64,000 nt of DNA from Latrodectus hesperus (lineage: Eukaryota; Arthropoda; Arachnida; Araneae; Theridiidae). The notes under the pieces are model-generated. The model had not been told where the DNA came from. It saw only the letters and a list, made by a program, of their open reading frames with translations, and ran no database searches. The stretch lies in assembly GCA_037975125.1 (NCBI GenBank), contig CM075862.1:13296625-13360624 (forward strand). Direction: 5' to 3'. Position numbers and translations under genes: made by a program. Within the stretch, counting starts at the first letter, position 1. Each line of letters opens with the position of its first letter. Shown here in pieces: positions 11,722 to 25,171 of this stretch.

Positions 11722-12770
11722 CTGCTAGGTACAGGAAAGCAAGCTCGTTATAGTTAGGTACAGGAAAGTAAGCTGGTTATGGCTAGGTACAGGAAAGCAA
11801 GCTGGTTATGGTTAGGTAAATGAAAGCAAGCTGATTATGGCTAGGTACAGGAAATCAAGCTGGTCATGGTTAGGTACAGGAAAGCAAGCTGGTTATGGCT
11901 AGGTATGGGAAAGCAAGCTGGTTAGGGCTAGTTGCAAGAAAGCAAGTTGGTTATGGCTAGGTACAGGAAAGCAAGTTGGTTATGGTTAGGTAAAGGAAAG
12001 CAAGCTGATTATGGCTAAGTACAGAAAAGCAAGTTGGTTATGATTAGGTACAGGAAAGCAAGCTGATTATGGCTAGGTACAGGAAATCAAGCTGGTCATG
12101 GTTAGGTACAGGAAAGCAAGCTGGTTATGGCTAGGTATGGGAAAGCAAGCTGGTTATGGCTAGTTGCAAGAAAGCAAGTTGGTTATGGCTAGGTACAGGA
12201 AAGCAAGTTGGTTATGGTTAGGTAAAGGAAAGCAAGCTGATTATGGCTTGGTACAGGAAAGCAAGTTGGTTATGGTTAGGTAAAGGAAAGCAAGCTGATT
12301 ATGGCTAGGTACAGGAAATCAAGCTGGTCATGGTTAGGTACAGGAAAGTAAGCTGGTTATGGCTAGAGGTACAGGAAAGCAAGCTGGCTATGGCTAGTAA
12401 CAAGAAAGCAAGTTGGTTATGGCTAGGTACAGGAAAGCAAGCTGGTTATGGCTAGGTACAGGAAAGCAAGCTGATTATGGCTAAGTACGGGAAAGCAAGC
12501 TGGTTATGGTTAGGTACAGTAAAGCAATCTGGTTATGGCTAGGTATGGGAAGGCAAGTTCGTTATGGTTAGGTACAGGAAAGTAAGTTGGTTATGGCTAG
12601 GTACAGGAAAGCAAGTTGGTTATGGTTAGGTAAAGGAAAGCAAGTTGGTTATGGCTAGGTACAGGAAATCAAGCTGATTATGGTTAGGTACAGGAAAGCA
12701 AGTTGGTTATGACTAGGTACGGGAAAGCAAGTTGGTTATGGCTAGGTACAGGAAAGCAAGCCAGTTACAG
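11722..12770 (+). repeat. 29-bp minisatellite with 232-bp higher-order repeat
   Basis: About 36 head-to-tail copies of a 29-bp unit built on GGCTAGGTACAGGAAAGCAA plus GCTGGTTAT. Marker variants recur with a longer period: GAAATCAAGCTGGTCATGG starts at 11851, 12083 and 12315, exactly 232 bases (8 units) apart. The neighbouring variants (TATGGGAAAG, GTTGCAAGAA) recur in the same order. So the array grew both by single units and by eight-unit blocks. It has no coding frame. It is flanked by ordinary AT-rich DNA. Confidence 0.95.
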
Positions 12771-15700
12771 CTGAAAGTTTAATATTTTATACACACAGTG
12801 TTTTAGTGATTGAATACATCAGAACGGATTGAGATATGTTTAATGATAACTCCTCACTTCATTAAGATTTATAAGAATTCTATCGTTTCTGGATTAATCT
12901 TAATACATATCTCCGGATTAATTTGTATAATTGCATTCAGACCAATCCTTAACTAACGTTATAAAATATAAAATGGTTGACCTCATCCTTATTTTTGAAT
13001 CAGTTTGGTTCATTGCATTTTGTATTCAGATTCATTTTACCATGATTGTTGAAAAATGCAATCCTCTTCTGTTTTAAATATTGCCAAATGGAATTTACAA
13101 ATAAAAGTAGCACTACTGAATGGTGGATATTTAATTTTAAATTTAATTTGTCTACGTTTTCTGTAAGATATTTTGTAAGCTATTCATATTTTTAAAGTAA
13201 TTCGATGCTTAAGAAAATTTGATATTTTTAACAAAATATAAAATGAATTCATAAGTTAAAATACGTAAATGCTTAGAAATGCAAAATGACTGGTTGTAAG
13301 TAAGAGACCTTAGGATACCATTTACTTTTCCCAAGGACTTAAATTGATTATCAGAAATGCTATGAGGTTAAATGTTATTATATTTTTCGTTGAAGAGAGA
13401 GAAATGCTTTGATACTATACACGTTTTCACATAGCAAGGAAAGAGAATCTTGTCTGTTGAGTGAATCCTTTGCAATCTGAATTGGATGATCTCATGATCA
13501 TATCGATTGCAAACAGTTAACACTTTCATCATGTATTCTATTAATGCTTTTGCGATAGTCGATTCTAAAGTACACAAGTTACTTAAAAGGATTGAGACAA
13601 ATAGGAATCATACACATGAAAATACTTTTCTTGATGATTTCGAAGATTAGTGTTAGTCATTTAATGGCTCACTAAGTATAAAGTGAGACTCATCATTTTT
13701 GTCCAATAGTTAAAAAGGGTTGGTTATGTCATTGATAAAAACGTCTGTGACTAGTTATAACTATTTTAGATCATGTGAATCTTTTATTCACTTGCTGGTA
13801 ATTTTACCTATATTATTTATAATAACCACAGCTTAGTAGTTTGAAATCATAGGTAAAGGTTTAAATTGGAAATTATTAATTCGATACTAATTTAAGTCTA
13901 AATGTTAGTTATCATTCGAAATGCAGTCCAAACAATAGGCTCAATCGAACAAGCACCTCTGTTTAAAACGTCAATCATAAGGCTAATGCCAAATCCATGT
14001 TCCACCAAATGCTTACAATAGCACAACTCTCAGGTATTTTTTCCCAGTTAAACACTACAGGAGCATCTTCAACAGGAATGTTATAAGAACATCCGTGTTG
14101 AGTTTAAGGCTTTGTACTAAGGCCAGTATTTGTATTAGTTCCTGGATTTATCCATAATTTTCATTAATGTCTTCGAAAACAAGCCCAAGGCACGACATCA
14201 ATTTCACTGTTCTTGTAACATTTTTGATTTCTGTGCTGATATAAACAGACTTGGTTCACAGAAGAAAGATCGACATCTTCATTTTATTACGTATTTCAGC
14301 TCATATTCATTTTATAAATGGCGTACGAAACTATCCTTTCATTTTTGTGAATTTTCAATAATCTGCTATAATTTGATTTAAAATTTTAAATCAGATAAAA
14401 AACATGCTGATATAATTCAACCTTAATTAACATTCAAATAAAGTACATTAAAATAAGTAAAAGAATAAGCAAATGGATTTTAGTGTCTTTATTCCTTTTT
14501 AATTCATTCACTAATTCGAAAGATGAATATTGAAATTTTTGAGGGAAATTTCTTTTAAACTTTGATTAGCATGAGTGTTTTTTTCAAATAAATTTAAATA
14601 AATTATTAAGCTTCAAAAAAGATTACAATTACTTAAAGGGAGAATAAGTCATCATTAAAACTTTCTTACCATGATTAAGGGAAACTGGTTCAAATTGTTT
14701 AATATAACAGAGGAGCTTAAAAGTTATAAGATTATTTTAATTAGAAAAAAACTTAAAGAGATTTATAAATATACACTTTTGGAAATATTGTAAGTAAATA
14801 AAAACATTGCATTATTATGTTTCTTTTATTAATATTATTATTATTTTAACTTTCTATATTGTTTTATTTACTCGATTCTTATAATTATTGCTTATAAATA
14901 AATGTATCAGTGTCTTTTTTTGTCAAAAATTTTATTTTAATATAAATAATCCCATGTTTAATGGTTGAGCAGTATAATTATTTTAAATTTTTAATTGCTC
15001 TGATTTTAAATTCAGAAATAATTCCCACAAATTCCGAAATATTCGAGGCATTTTATTAAAATTTTAATTTTTTCTGGATTTAAAATGGAATTTTGAAAAT
15101 TTTAGAAAATTCAGCTGTTAAATTCTTTTTTTAATAAACAAAAAATATCAAAAATATATACTTGAATTTTTCAAGAATGATGGCTCTGAAAATGTGGAAA
15201 TATAACTCTCAAAATTTAATTAAATACATCTTAAATTCGCCATTCTTTATTTTATGATGCAATCTGATATATCCATAAAGATACAGCAACCAAAATAAGA
15301 AAAAAAGACGTCTTAAAAAAATTATCAATTTTTTTTCATCACAAATTTCGTTACGTTTGTAAATAAATACATTAATAAAACTTTTAAAAAATGAAATAAT
15401 TTGAAGAATCAAATTTGAGAAATCAAAATCGGACAAAATTTTGCTACACTTCTAAAGTCAAATAGAATCAAATGAAACGTTCTTCTGCCTTGAGATATTC
15501 TATAATTATTGCATTGTGTTTAAATTACAGAATTAATTTATTAATTGGCTCTGAAAAGTTGATACCGTTAACATACTCTTTGAGTCATAAAATTTTTTAT
15601 GGACAGACAGCGCCATCTGATGTGGAAGCTTGAAACTATCACTAAATTAGCCGCATTTGTTTAAGTAACTGAAATAAAGTAAAATGTGTTAATTTTCTTT

Positions 15701-16935
15701 TTTAATACAATTAATTTTACTCCACTTAGTATTTTGGAATTCACATACATAAAAAAACGAAACATTCATATACTTTTTAGATAAGTCTCAAAAGAAAATT
15801 TTTATTTCATTAAAAATGTAAGAATTATTTTTTATTTAATCAGAAAAATGTATTTTTCGTAAGAAATAAAGGCTGTATTTTATTTTCCCTAATTAGAAAT
15901 TATTTAGAATACCAATTTCTATTTTAGTCAGTATATTTTTAATTTAGTTTTATTCAAGTTTTAAATATAAATAGATTTTAATTTTAATTTTTTAATAGAT
16001 TTGGATTTCAATAAGTTTATTAAAATTATTAATTATATAAATATTAGTTAATGATTACCATAAAAGGATAATTTAATTTCAATTTAATAAAAGATCATAA
16101 TAAAGTAATTTCAAGTACTAAGAAGTAAATATAAGCAGGGTAAATGAAGAGTAATACATATTTTAAGATCTTTTTATTATTTTTATTTTAGTCGTCTACT
16201 ATGCATCACACTTTAGATATTTAACCCATATTAACATTCGAATTTGAAGCATTTTATTTACATAAATCTCCCACACATCCGTAATAATTGTTGCGAATGT
16301 CTTATGTGTGCAAAAATATTTAAAATAATCTTCCAGAATTACTTGTATAGATTGGATTAATCTTAAATTGTTTTTTAAATTTGATCGGTATATACAAATA
16401 TGATATCAAAAAATATCGTTTTGAAGCAAATTTTTATAATAATTACTTTTAGAAAATTATTTAATCAGAAAAATGTATTATAGGAAGCGATTTACATTTA
16501 TAACTATTTGTAACAACTTGAAAGTGTACACAAAATCAAATGAAATCCATTTCTGGTGGCTATGTAAAATTTTCAAATTAGAACGACATTCAATTGAAAC
16601 AAATCTCTACGATCGAATAAAAATTATTAATCGGATTAAAAACTGATGCTACTGACTGGAGTTGCCATTCTCAAAAACTTATTTTGATCTTGAGTATTAG
16701 ATTTCGACAATGGAGCATGTGAAATGTAACAGTTATTGGATATGAATTTCAATATAAAATGAATGGTTTCAATCCGACTTAAGATATCGAAGTCTGATTT
16801 CAGTAATAAATCAAAAAACAAGAATATCTTTCGTCTTAATGAATTCGATTCTTGGAGTTGTTGCTAAATTTTCCAACAGAAAATATACTCTCGGAGTTGA
16901 TTGAATCAGTTGTTGTCGTTGCATACCCCCGAGGT
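12771..16935. other. AT-rich sequence, nothing recognised
   Basis: Four kilobases with no supported gene or repeat. A less AT-rich patch at 13910-14280 has no readable frame and may be an old element scrap. The short frames at 13368-13577, 15209-15436 and 16636-16821 (all minus) resemble nothing I know. Confidence 0.45.
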
Positions 16936-17395
16936 CAGCAGCGCTAGACCAAGTCCATGAGCGCGTACACCTTCAAAAAGTCCAGCACCATAAGTGGATT
17001 CTCCATCAGATCTCTCCCGGAGAGACCAAGGCATTGAAGAATATGTTCAGGAGAGGCCTGTTCATTTAAGCACTTGGAGCAAATTTCGAATTTCTTCGTA
17101 CCCTCGATGAATTTCAAGTTACTAAGATGGCCACTTCTGAAACGGGTAATAGCCGTTTGTTCTTGTCTATTAAGACCAGTAGCCAGGGAAGCACCTGGAC
17201 GCGCGCAGTGGTACCAATGATGCTCAGGAAGGACAATCCAAGTGGTTTTATTCTCGTGTTTAATCTTTGAGTGAATCTCCTGAAATATGAGAGGTGCCGA
17301 CGGCATTGAATCAGAGTTCCTAATCCCTTATTAGGGTTACTATTATATATTTCCAGCACAGAAAATGTATAATAGTATTTCATTAAATCACTTTG
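16936..17395 (-). pseudogene. Non-LTR retrotransposon ORF2 C-terminal fragment
   Basis: The minus-strand frame at 17306-16944 encodes 120 residues from the end of a reverse transcriptase polyprotein. The recognisable parts are RQEQTAITRFRSGHLSNLKF, then a cysteine/histidine cluster CSKC with SPEHILQC, then LGLSGRDLMENPL and VLDFLKVYALMDLV. In this class of arthropod element, the CxxC...H...C cluster closes the protein after the RNase H domain. Nothing upstream of the tail survives: at 17307-17395 a second frame with different residues takes over, so the copy is 5'-truncated and probably frameshifted. The tail itself has no stop, which suggests moderate age. It is not a host gene. Confidence 0.8.
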
Positions 17396-18339
17396 AAGGC
17401 AGATTCTCTTTATGGCTTAATTTTACTAGTGAAGCAATAGACAGAACTTAACATAAAAAATCAAGTTCATATTAAGGAAAATGAAATTGTCTTCCTACTG
17501 GATGAGGAAGGCTAGAAAAAATTCATTCTCGATTTTGATCTCATTCTTTTTTACTCCACTAGATGCTTCATGGAGTAAAACTCTCATTGTAAACAAAAAT
17601 TTTACCGTCGAACTTTAAAATAGGGTTATTCACATTTTCTTTAACTGATGTGGAGTTGAACATACCGAGTAAACTTTATCTCACTCTCACAAATTTTTCT
17701 GATTTTTTAATTGATTAATGCCCCAGAAATATTTTATCGGCATCATTGTATTTTGTCGGTCCGATTTTTCCTTCTGTTTGTTTTTAATGAAGCGTAACTG
17801 AAATGATCACAGTTATAGTGAACTATGAATATGTCGTCGTTATAATTTATTTATTTGTAAATAAATAATGCAAATAAATAGTTTATAAATAATCTTTAAT
17901 CTTCACTATTTTATTTTGGAGGGGTATATTATAATAGTTTTTATAAAATATGTAAAAAAATCTATTTAAATTAAGATATATTGGATTCATATAGCTAGGA
18001 ATGTATTCCAAGATTTTGAAAAAGAGAAAAGGACGATAACTTTACTCTTTCAATGAGAATTTAAATCATTGTATAATTTAAAGAATTCTTTATTAATTTT
18101 ATTTCAAACTATCTATTAAATATTGAGAGTAGTTTCAAAATGCATATCCTTTCTAAGCAAATGCTACAGAAATGGTAGTACAAATTTCTCTTGCACAATA
18201 CCATAGCTCTTGACTTGTGGAGGAAATATGATTTATCCAAGCATTTCTTGGTCCAGATTCCAGATCCAAGTATGAACATCAATTTCCATTTGTTAGAAGA
18301 ATGCGTATTTAAATATTTTGGGTTTTATTTTTAATATTA
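17396..18339. other. AT-rich sequence, nothing recognised
   Basis: No gene, SINE or transposon end found in this stretch. Confidence 0.45.
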
Positions 18340-18650
18340 TTGTGTGTACCGGCGTACTTCCATGCACATAATTATGAGTAGGGTTCAATTAGTTACCCAA
18401 AAGCTGCTGGGTGGGAATCTTTGTCATTTAGAAGCACTGACCAAGCAGAAAACCTCTGCAATACTTGACCTGCTCCCACCAAGGTTTCAGTTCGCTTGGA
18501 GGACATAACGACTATGACCTATTTAACGTGCTCCAGCTGCCTTTTGTGTACATGAAGGATCTTTGATTAATTCGACATTCGAACTCAGTACTTTCCGATA
18601 GTGAGCACGCCGCTCTCACTATAACCAGGCCACCGCACCTTTAACATTAC
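18340..18650 (-). mobile_element. tRNA-derived SINE, family B
   Basis: On the minus strand the head at 18650-18575 reads GGTGCGGTGGCCTGGTTATA, then a box B-like GAGTTCGAATGTCG. The body includes the shared phrase CTTGGAGGACAT (18497-18508 on the plus strand). The head keeps recognisable RNA polymerase III box A and box B patterns. Confidence 0.8.
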
Positions 18651-18725
18651 TGAATGTTTTGCCTACAACATTTATATTCCTCAGTTTAATTTCACAATTC
18701 AATATAACTGCATAAAATACCACTA

Positions 18726-19573
18726 TAGTAGAGATTCAATTATCCGAACTTCGTCTATCCGAATCGCTTTCAGAGTTTCAGAAAAATCAAATAGACTGAA
18801 GAAGCGAAGGAAAATGAGAAAAAAGGGGTAAGCTCAAGAAAAGGAAAGATAAAGGTAGGAAGAAAATGAGAATGACTGAGGAATTCAGAAACACTCTTTT
18901 GAAAATTCCTAGATGTTCAGAAGTAATAGGTATAGAAGTCATAGTAGCGCTGAAGATATAAGAGAAGGGATTATGAGTGAGACCCTATATTAAATTATGG
19001 TCCATTTATTGAAAATGTCTATTAAGAAGAAGACCTTAATATCAAACTTGTAGCAGGCACAAGACTATTATTTTTGAAGTATTTACCGGTTTTGAGTCCA
19101 CTTATTGAAAGTGTCGAAGAAGAAGGTGACCTTAATGTCCAAGTTGAAGCAGACATAAGACAATCAGCTAATGAAGCATTTGCTGGCTTGAAACTGCCTT
19201 GATGTGAATAGATAGCTTCAGTCCGAGTGTGACCACATGCAAATTCTCACTGTCAGGCGGATGTGCGACTTGGCTGCCCGAAAACTAATGAAGTCAAACA
19301 GCTTACTCTGACAGAGATATTCATCAATCAAGGACTTTTATCGACAGCGATGTATATACATACTGTATCAATGTACAGCACTTGTCAATACCTTGACACG
19401 TGAGAGTGTTGCATTTTCATTTAACAGGTTAAAAACTCTTTTCCCTTAATAATATTTACTTTTTTCCCCATTTTAAACTTACAATAATTAATTATATACC
19501 TTTCTTTAAAAAAAACCCCAATTATCCAAATGGGGTCTGGTCCTAATTGATTCGGATAATTAAGGTTCTACTG
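18726..19573 (+). mobile_element. pogo/Tigger-like DNA transposon remnant
   Basis: The terminal inverted repeats are TAGTAGAGATTCAATTATCC on the left and, read backwards on the right, CAGTAGAACCTTAATTATCC. Both continue GAA, and both ends abut a TA dinucleotide (18724-18725 and 19574-19575), as expected for pogo. Inside, the C-terminal part of a Tigger-type transposase is still readable at about 19085-19300. It has an acidic stretch VEEEGDLNVQVEADIRQ, the phrase SANEAFAGLKL, and after a broken segment SECDHMQILTVRRMCDLAAR. Stops interrupt it, and the DNA-binding and catalytic parts are missing. The element also holds an internal near-duplicate: 19000-19070 resembles 19085-19165. Confidence 0.82.
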
Positions 19574-19689
19574 TAGTAGGAAATTAGTACTGTAGCTTTC
19601 TAGACTGTAGCAATTGCTATAGGACTTAGGTCCACATTCTCCTTCTTTGTTATTTTTAACCACAATCAAGAGGTAAATAACAAATATTT

Positions 19690-19985
19690 TTTAATGTCGG
19701 ATGATGGGTGACCAGCCCTTCTTATAACAAGGCCAAGAACTGTTTCTCATTTGTTGTTACCCGGTGGGCACTTGTGAACTAAGTCTCGGAGGTAAGTAGC
19801 ATTACCCTCGTCACTCCATCACAAACCCTTTTATAGGGTGGGCCACATTCAATCATATTCTTAGTAAAAAAGACAAGGAAACACACACACCTACACAGTG
19901 AGAGAGAGAGGAACATCCATGCCCAGACCTATGGGAATACGAAACCAACAGCCTGGAACACTGGCCGTAAATAAAAAACTATCAG
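19690..19985 (-). mobile_element. tRNA-derived SINE, E-like body
   Basis: Read on the minus strand this has the order seen in the SINE at 24805: a degraded tRNA-like head, a pyrimidine-rich CTCTCTCTCTC stretch, TTCCTTGTC, then CACCCTATAAAAGGG and an ACAACAAA tail near 19753. Sequence similarity to the 24805 copy is partial, so it may be a sister subfamily. Confidence 0.55.
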
Positions 19986-21254
19986 CACTTTTAAATTATC
20001 TGATAGGCACCTGAATTACCATTGAAAATTTCCCCATATTTTATTTTCTAACCTACCCACCGATCTAATTTTCATATTACAACAACGTTGGGACAAACAC
20101 CATGACTGGATAAAGTGTTAACGTCCTATCAACAGATGATTATCGATGAATTAGAGAGCAAAGAAAAACAACTCTCCTCGAACCACATAGCATTCTTAAC
20201 CGTGAGTTTTTGCAGAAAGGGATTGGCAGTAACTTCCTGAAACCCAGAATGGCAACAAATACTACGGTGTTATGAACTTTTTTCAATCTCTTTTTGCACT
20301 AACGTTATATATTCACAACTGCATGAACTGCATTCAATAACTTTTCCTGAATTTATCGTTACTAAAGCATAATAATTATAGATAATTATTCAGAAAAATA
20401 TGCATTTTTCAGAGAATACCTAGAACTTTTCCAAAGTTATCAAGGGAAGTTGGGTGAAAAGTTATAGATCTATATTGCCTATTAATAGCTTCACTCTACC
20501 TATGAAAGTCCATGGTAACGTGTTGCTTTCTACAAGTCTGAAGACCACATTTTCAGCAGTATTTACTTTTCCAGATTTATTTGCTTGTGACTGTCCAATG
20601 GACATATTTACAGATCTCTTTGAATTACAGTTTAAGGATCTTAAGCTTATGAAAACATTATAACTTTGGAATACAGTTATTTGTTTCTCAACCACCAACA
20701 CACGTTTGCTCTAGCAAGAATTCATATGCCCATTTATTTTGGTCTATTGACAGGAATTTCATACATTTTGGAACCTCGTTTTTCAATGAAATTCTTGTAG
20801 TGGGAAGAAGAGAAATACATAATTGTGTATAATTTACTTAGAAGTTACGACGGGGCATCAATCTGCAGTCATTGGAATTAAATAGAAATCAAAAGTAATG
20901 ACGTATGTGTATTTGCGATAATTTTTCAGCATTTTAATTTTTTTATCAGGAGCTTTTGTGACATTTTTCATTTATTTCAGTGAAAAACAATTTAAAAACA
21001 ATCCATCAAGTTTTAAAATATATTTTAAAAGAAGTACATACAATAACAATGAATATATTATGTCATGTTGTTATATATATTATATATATTGTCAGAAATA
21101 TCTATAAAATCTACATGATAACTTTAAAATGATAATCACCATCTTCTTGGGAATAATATTAAGATCTTAAGGCAGTTTTTTATACTTGAATACTAATTTC
21201 TTCGTGTTCTATCTATCCATCATCTATCTATTAATCCCTCCGCCTATCTATCTA
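19986..21254. other. Unclassified sequence
   Basis: No supported gene. The open frames at 20454-20701 lie opposite each other on the two strands and match no known family. A short TA-rich run lies at 21070-21093. Confidence 0.4.
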
Positions 21255-22500
21255 TACAGTGGTTGTCCAAAATAATTAAAAACCTACATGAAGAGAAAGG
21301 TTTTGCATTTATTATGACATGGAAGCACATTTTGCAATTAAAATGACTTAAATCTTCTTTGTAACGAACACATATAAGCTCTGCATTGTGTTAAGTGGGA
21401 TGTTGAATCATTCTTTATGCAGAAGCTGCTCTAACTCTCGGAGAAATTAAAGAGGAGGATAACGAGACCTTACTCGTTCTTCTAAGACAAATCACAAGAA
21501 TTCTTGCCATTTAAGTCAGCTGATTGGGCTGACAACCGAATGTATGCAAATGAATCCTCATGCCTTAAGACCATGGTTGAAAAGTTTGATGGCGATGAAT
21601 TATCATCTTGATAGGCGCCATTTCCAGAAGAAAACAATGTCTATGCCGTAAAATGCTGTTGCTTAGCCAAAAGAGTAAGTTAGTCAGCGTTAGTGACCTG
21701 TCCTTATATAGTGACAAAGTGGCCTATTTTGAACCACGAGATGAGACCCCAAACCATTATGGTAACCATTTCTATACCTAAACTCTAGAAAGCAGACTTA
21801 GTTATTTGTAGATTTCTGAGGAGATTCCCAACACATAAGCTCATCCCGTGGTGTGGAATAATGAAAAAGTAGATTCATTAGAAACAAATATATTTCCGTT
21901 GTATCAAGGCTTTATGGACCTTGCTTCCTTAACTCCGTTTCCGATTTACATCTGCCACATTTACAATTCGATCACAGCTTCGCCCCAGTTATTTGTTTGC
22001 GGTATTCCCTTCAAATTGTAAAGATCAGCAGAGTTCTGTAGATGCAAATTCAGATCAGAAAACATTTTTTGCCGCCCAGATCGTCTTTCTGTTGGCGACA
22101 ATTTTCCTTAATGTTTTCTTGTAAGCTCTCAATGAGTTAGGTTTTTCTTCCACTGTTTTGTCTTGCGGATGTCGTTTTGCCAAGATGGTCCTATGCTGTC
22201 ACGAGCTTCGACATGCAATTCTATAAATACCTCCAAAAACTGCGCCATTGTTGTTGCCGATGAACAGACCAGAAAACAAATCTATCTGTCTCCTTCATTT
22301 AGTGCTCTGTCAGGTCTCACATTTTAACTTTACCTGAAGCGAAATTGCTCAAACTCGGGAGTACATCATACTCACATACCCTCTTGAGAATATAAGTTAC
22401 ATTGCAGTACAAAAATAAAACTCTTTGTTATATTGATTTAGTACTGTATTATAGCATGAGAAAATCATTAGTTTTAGAGAGGTTTTCTCATTAATTGGAC
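21255..22500 (-). mobile_element. Degraded Tc1-like DD34E transposon
   Basis: The right-hand end in this orientation begins CAGTGGTTGTCCAAAATAAT at about 21258, a typical Tc1-type terminus. The opposite end is less clear, near 22490. On the minus strand, pieces of transposase remain. IMVWGLISW lies at 21765-21739. A catalytic-core piece at about 21620-21590 keeps QDDN, matching the QQDN that holds the second aspartate. LSAQSADLN follows near 21530, matching PxQSPDLN. The C-terminal part near 21440-21360 resembles the usual stretch about plausible residues EL-LL-EW-IP. Stops and frameshifts are frequent and the final glutamate region is altered. This is a long-dead copy. Confidence 0.75.
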
Positions 22501-22534
22501 AATTAAATATATATAAAATAAGTGACAAGACAGT

Positions 22535-22738
22535 TCGGGGTTCCAACGACTACAGGACCCATTTCATTTCTTTTTGTGATCCAGGACTTTGGTGTGCAAA
22601 GCAAATGTTCCAGTTAGGTGGCCAGGTTAACGTGAAACCTTTTAATGTTCCCAAGCATGCTTTATAGTAAGTTTCTCGATCCACTGAAGGGATGAAAAGC
22701 TGAGTCAACTTTTCCCAGTCTAAGGAATATTTAATACA
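22535..22738 (-). mobile_element. tRNA-derived SINE, family A, partial
   Basis: Read on the minus strand it carries the family A body: CTCAGCTTTTCATCCCTTCA, GCATGCTTGGGAAC, then AACCTGGCCACCTAACTGGA. Other copies lie at 25172-25470, 25490-25910, 37025-37300, 38985-39435, 39520-39665 and 51975-52170. The tRNA-like head has been lost on the 22738 side, where a mariner fragment follows. Confidence 0.75.
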
Positions 22739-22744
22739 ATATTT

Positions 22745-23546
<802 letters not shown>

Positions 23547-23626
23547 GGATATATCACAAAATTAAATAAAGGATTAGCAATCCATTCATTGCGAAAGCAA
23601 CTGAAGTAGAATTATCAAATATATAT

Positions 23627-23868
23627 AGTCGAATTTTTTTACACTTGAGATAAGAAAACAAAAATTAAAAGGAGAACATCTAAAATTGACTCAATTTAAT
23701 AAAGAGAACGAAATAAAAGGTGGAATAAACGCCCCCTAACGAAGCTGGCTATATGCTGGTACTTCATTCCAGCTTTTATTTCATTCTGTTTATTAGAGCG
23801 AGTCAATTTTAGATGTTCTCCTTTTAATTTTTGTTTTAACATCTCAAGTGTAAAAACTTTTCTGGATT
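23627..23868. mobile_element. Fold-back element with about 100-bp inverted repeats
   Basis: The left arm (about 23627-23735) and right arm (about 23765-23868) are reverse complements with few differences. They share TTTTTACACTTGAGAT at the tips and the inner phrases AAAAGGAGAACATC and TAAAATTGACTC. A short spacer of roughly 30-45 bases separates them. No coding capacity. This is the layout of a MITE or fold-back transposon, but I cannot define a clean target duplication. Confidence 0.8.
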
Positions 23869-24804
23869 ATAAATTATTTAAGAAAGAATGTCACAAATTG
23901 GTTACGAAATATCGAGAAAAATTATAGGTTATATTATATAAGAAAGGATATTTAATCATCACAAAAATTGCAAAGAATTGTGATCTAAGTTACTTACGGA
24001 AAGAAAAAAAATCAAAATAGACGATTTTAAAAATAGATAAAAATTCAATTATTTGAAATGTCTTCTCAATTATTAAAAATATTTATTAACAAATACTCGA
24101 TTATTTGCTGGTTTTACAAAATCGATATAAAGGAAATGAAAAATATTCGATATGTTTATATTTCTGAATAAATAACAATATTTTTTTCTACATGGGGAAT
24201 TCTTTTTATGCCATCAGTCTTAGCATGCGAGATTCGGAAAATGCTAAAAATTGAAAATGCATTTATTTTAGATCAGAATTTCTTTCAAAATTGAAAAATA
24301 ACTTAAAAAGAAGAATATTGATTTGATGAAAAGGTTGTAGGGAGAAAAATCTCCAGAAGTGAATGGACAAATAAAAGCCAAAAGTATTTTATCTGAAATA
24401 TAAAGGAAATTTATAAAAATATTTATCATTCAGATATTTTATATGAAAATACGTCCAGTGAAGCATGTGTTATAACACATTTTTGTAGTAATTTACTCAT
24501 TAATGTTCAGAACAAATGGACTTATGTGTATACATAATTTTTTTAACAAAGCTTTTGATAAGTAAGGAATTATTGAAAAGAATGTATATACGATTTTATT
24601 TTTTATCTTTGTTTGTAAACTATCTTATAATGTTGATACATCTTGAAAGAAAACGTAACACCCGCGCTGGCATTGTCGCTGGAAATAAAGACGTGGAGTA
24701 TTATGCATTGTAATCTATGATTAAATACCCATCAGATACAAGTTTGAAATCTTTTATAAAAATATTTTACCCTAGTGCATTAATTAACTCTAGAGATAGT
24801 TATA
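23869..24804. other. AT-rich sequence, nothing recognised
   Basis: No repeat partner in the window and no credible coding frame. Confidence 0.45.
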
Positions 24805-25123
24805 TAGCCGCCCAACTTGTCTAGTGGTCAGCGTGCCTGACTGCGGATAAGGAGGTTCTGGATTCGAATCCCGGTTCGGGCCAGGATGTACTTTCTCTCT
24901 CTATCTATCCTTGTCTTTGTCCTTTGTATGAATGAGGTGTGAATGGTTGCCTACCCTATAAACGGGTACCTATGGCAGTGTGTGTAGAGCAAAGTTGTAC
25001 TTTCACCTTCATGGTGCTTTGATTAAAACGAAAGACGCTCCCAATTGACTTAAATTCGCATAGCCAAGGCATAGCGAGCTTGGCTTGTCCAAGTGTCATT
25101 AGTAACAACAACAGAGATAGTTA
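24805..25123 (+). mobile_element. tRNA-derived SINE, family E, near full length
   Basis: The head at 24807-24882 is tRNA-like, with a box A pattern TAGTGGTCAGCGTGCC and a box B pattern GGTTCTGGATTCGAATCCC. The body contains CACCCTATAAACGGG-like and GGTGCTTTGATTAAAACGAA phrases, and the copy ends in an AACAACAACA tail. A 3' fragment of the same family lies at 51840-51975. The acceptor stem does not pair cleanly, so this is not a working tRNA gene. Confidence 0.85.
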
Positions 25124-25171
25124 TTATTTCTTCTGATAATGTATTTATGTTAATTTTTTTTTATAATGTCT

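Noticed and set aside
11722..12770. CRISPR-like array
   Set aside because: The 29-bp units are continuous without unique spacers, there are no cas genes, and the genome is eukaryotic.
16944..17306. Host zinc-finger gene on the minus strand
   Set aside because: The cysteine/histidine cluster with SPEHILQC and FLKVYALMDLV is the end of a non-LTR retrotransposon polyprotein.
24807..24882. Possible functional tRNA gene
   Set aside because: Box A and B are good but the acceptor stem does not pair properly, and the sequence runs on into a SINE body with an AAC tail.
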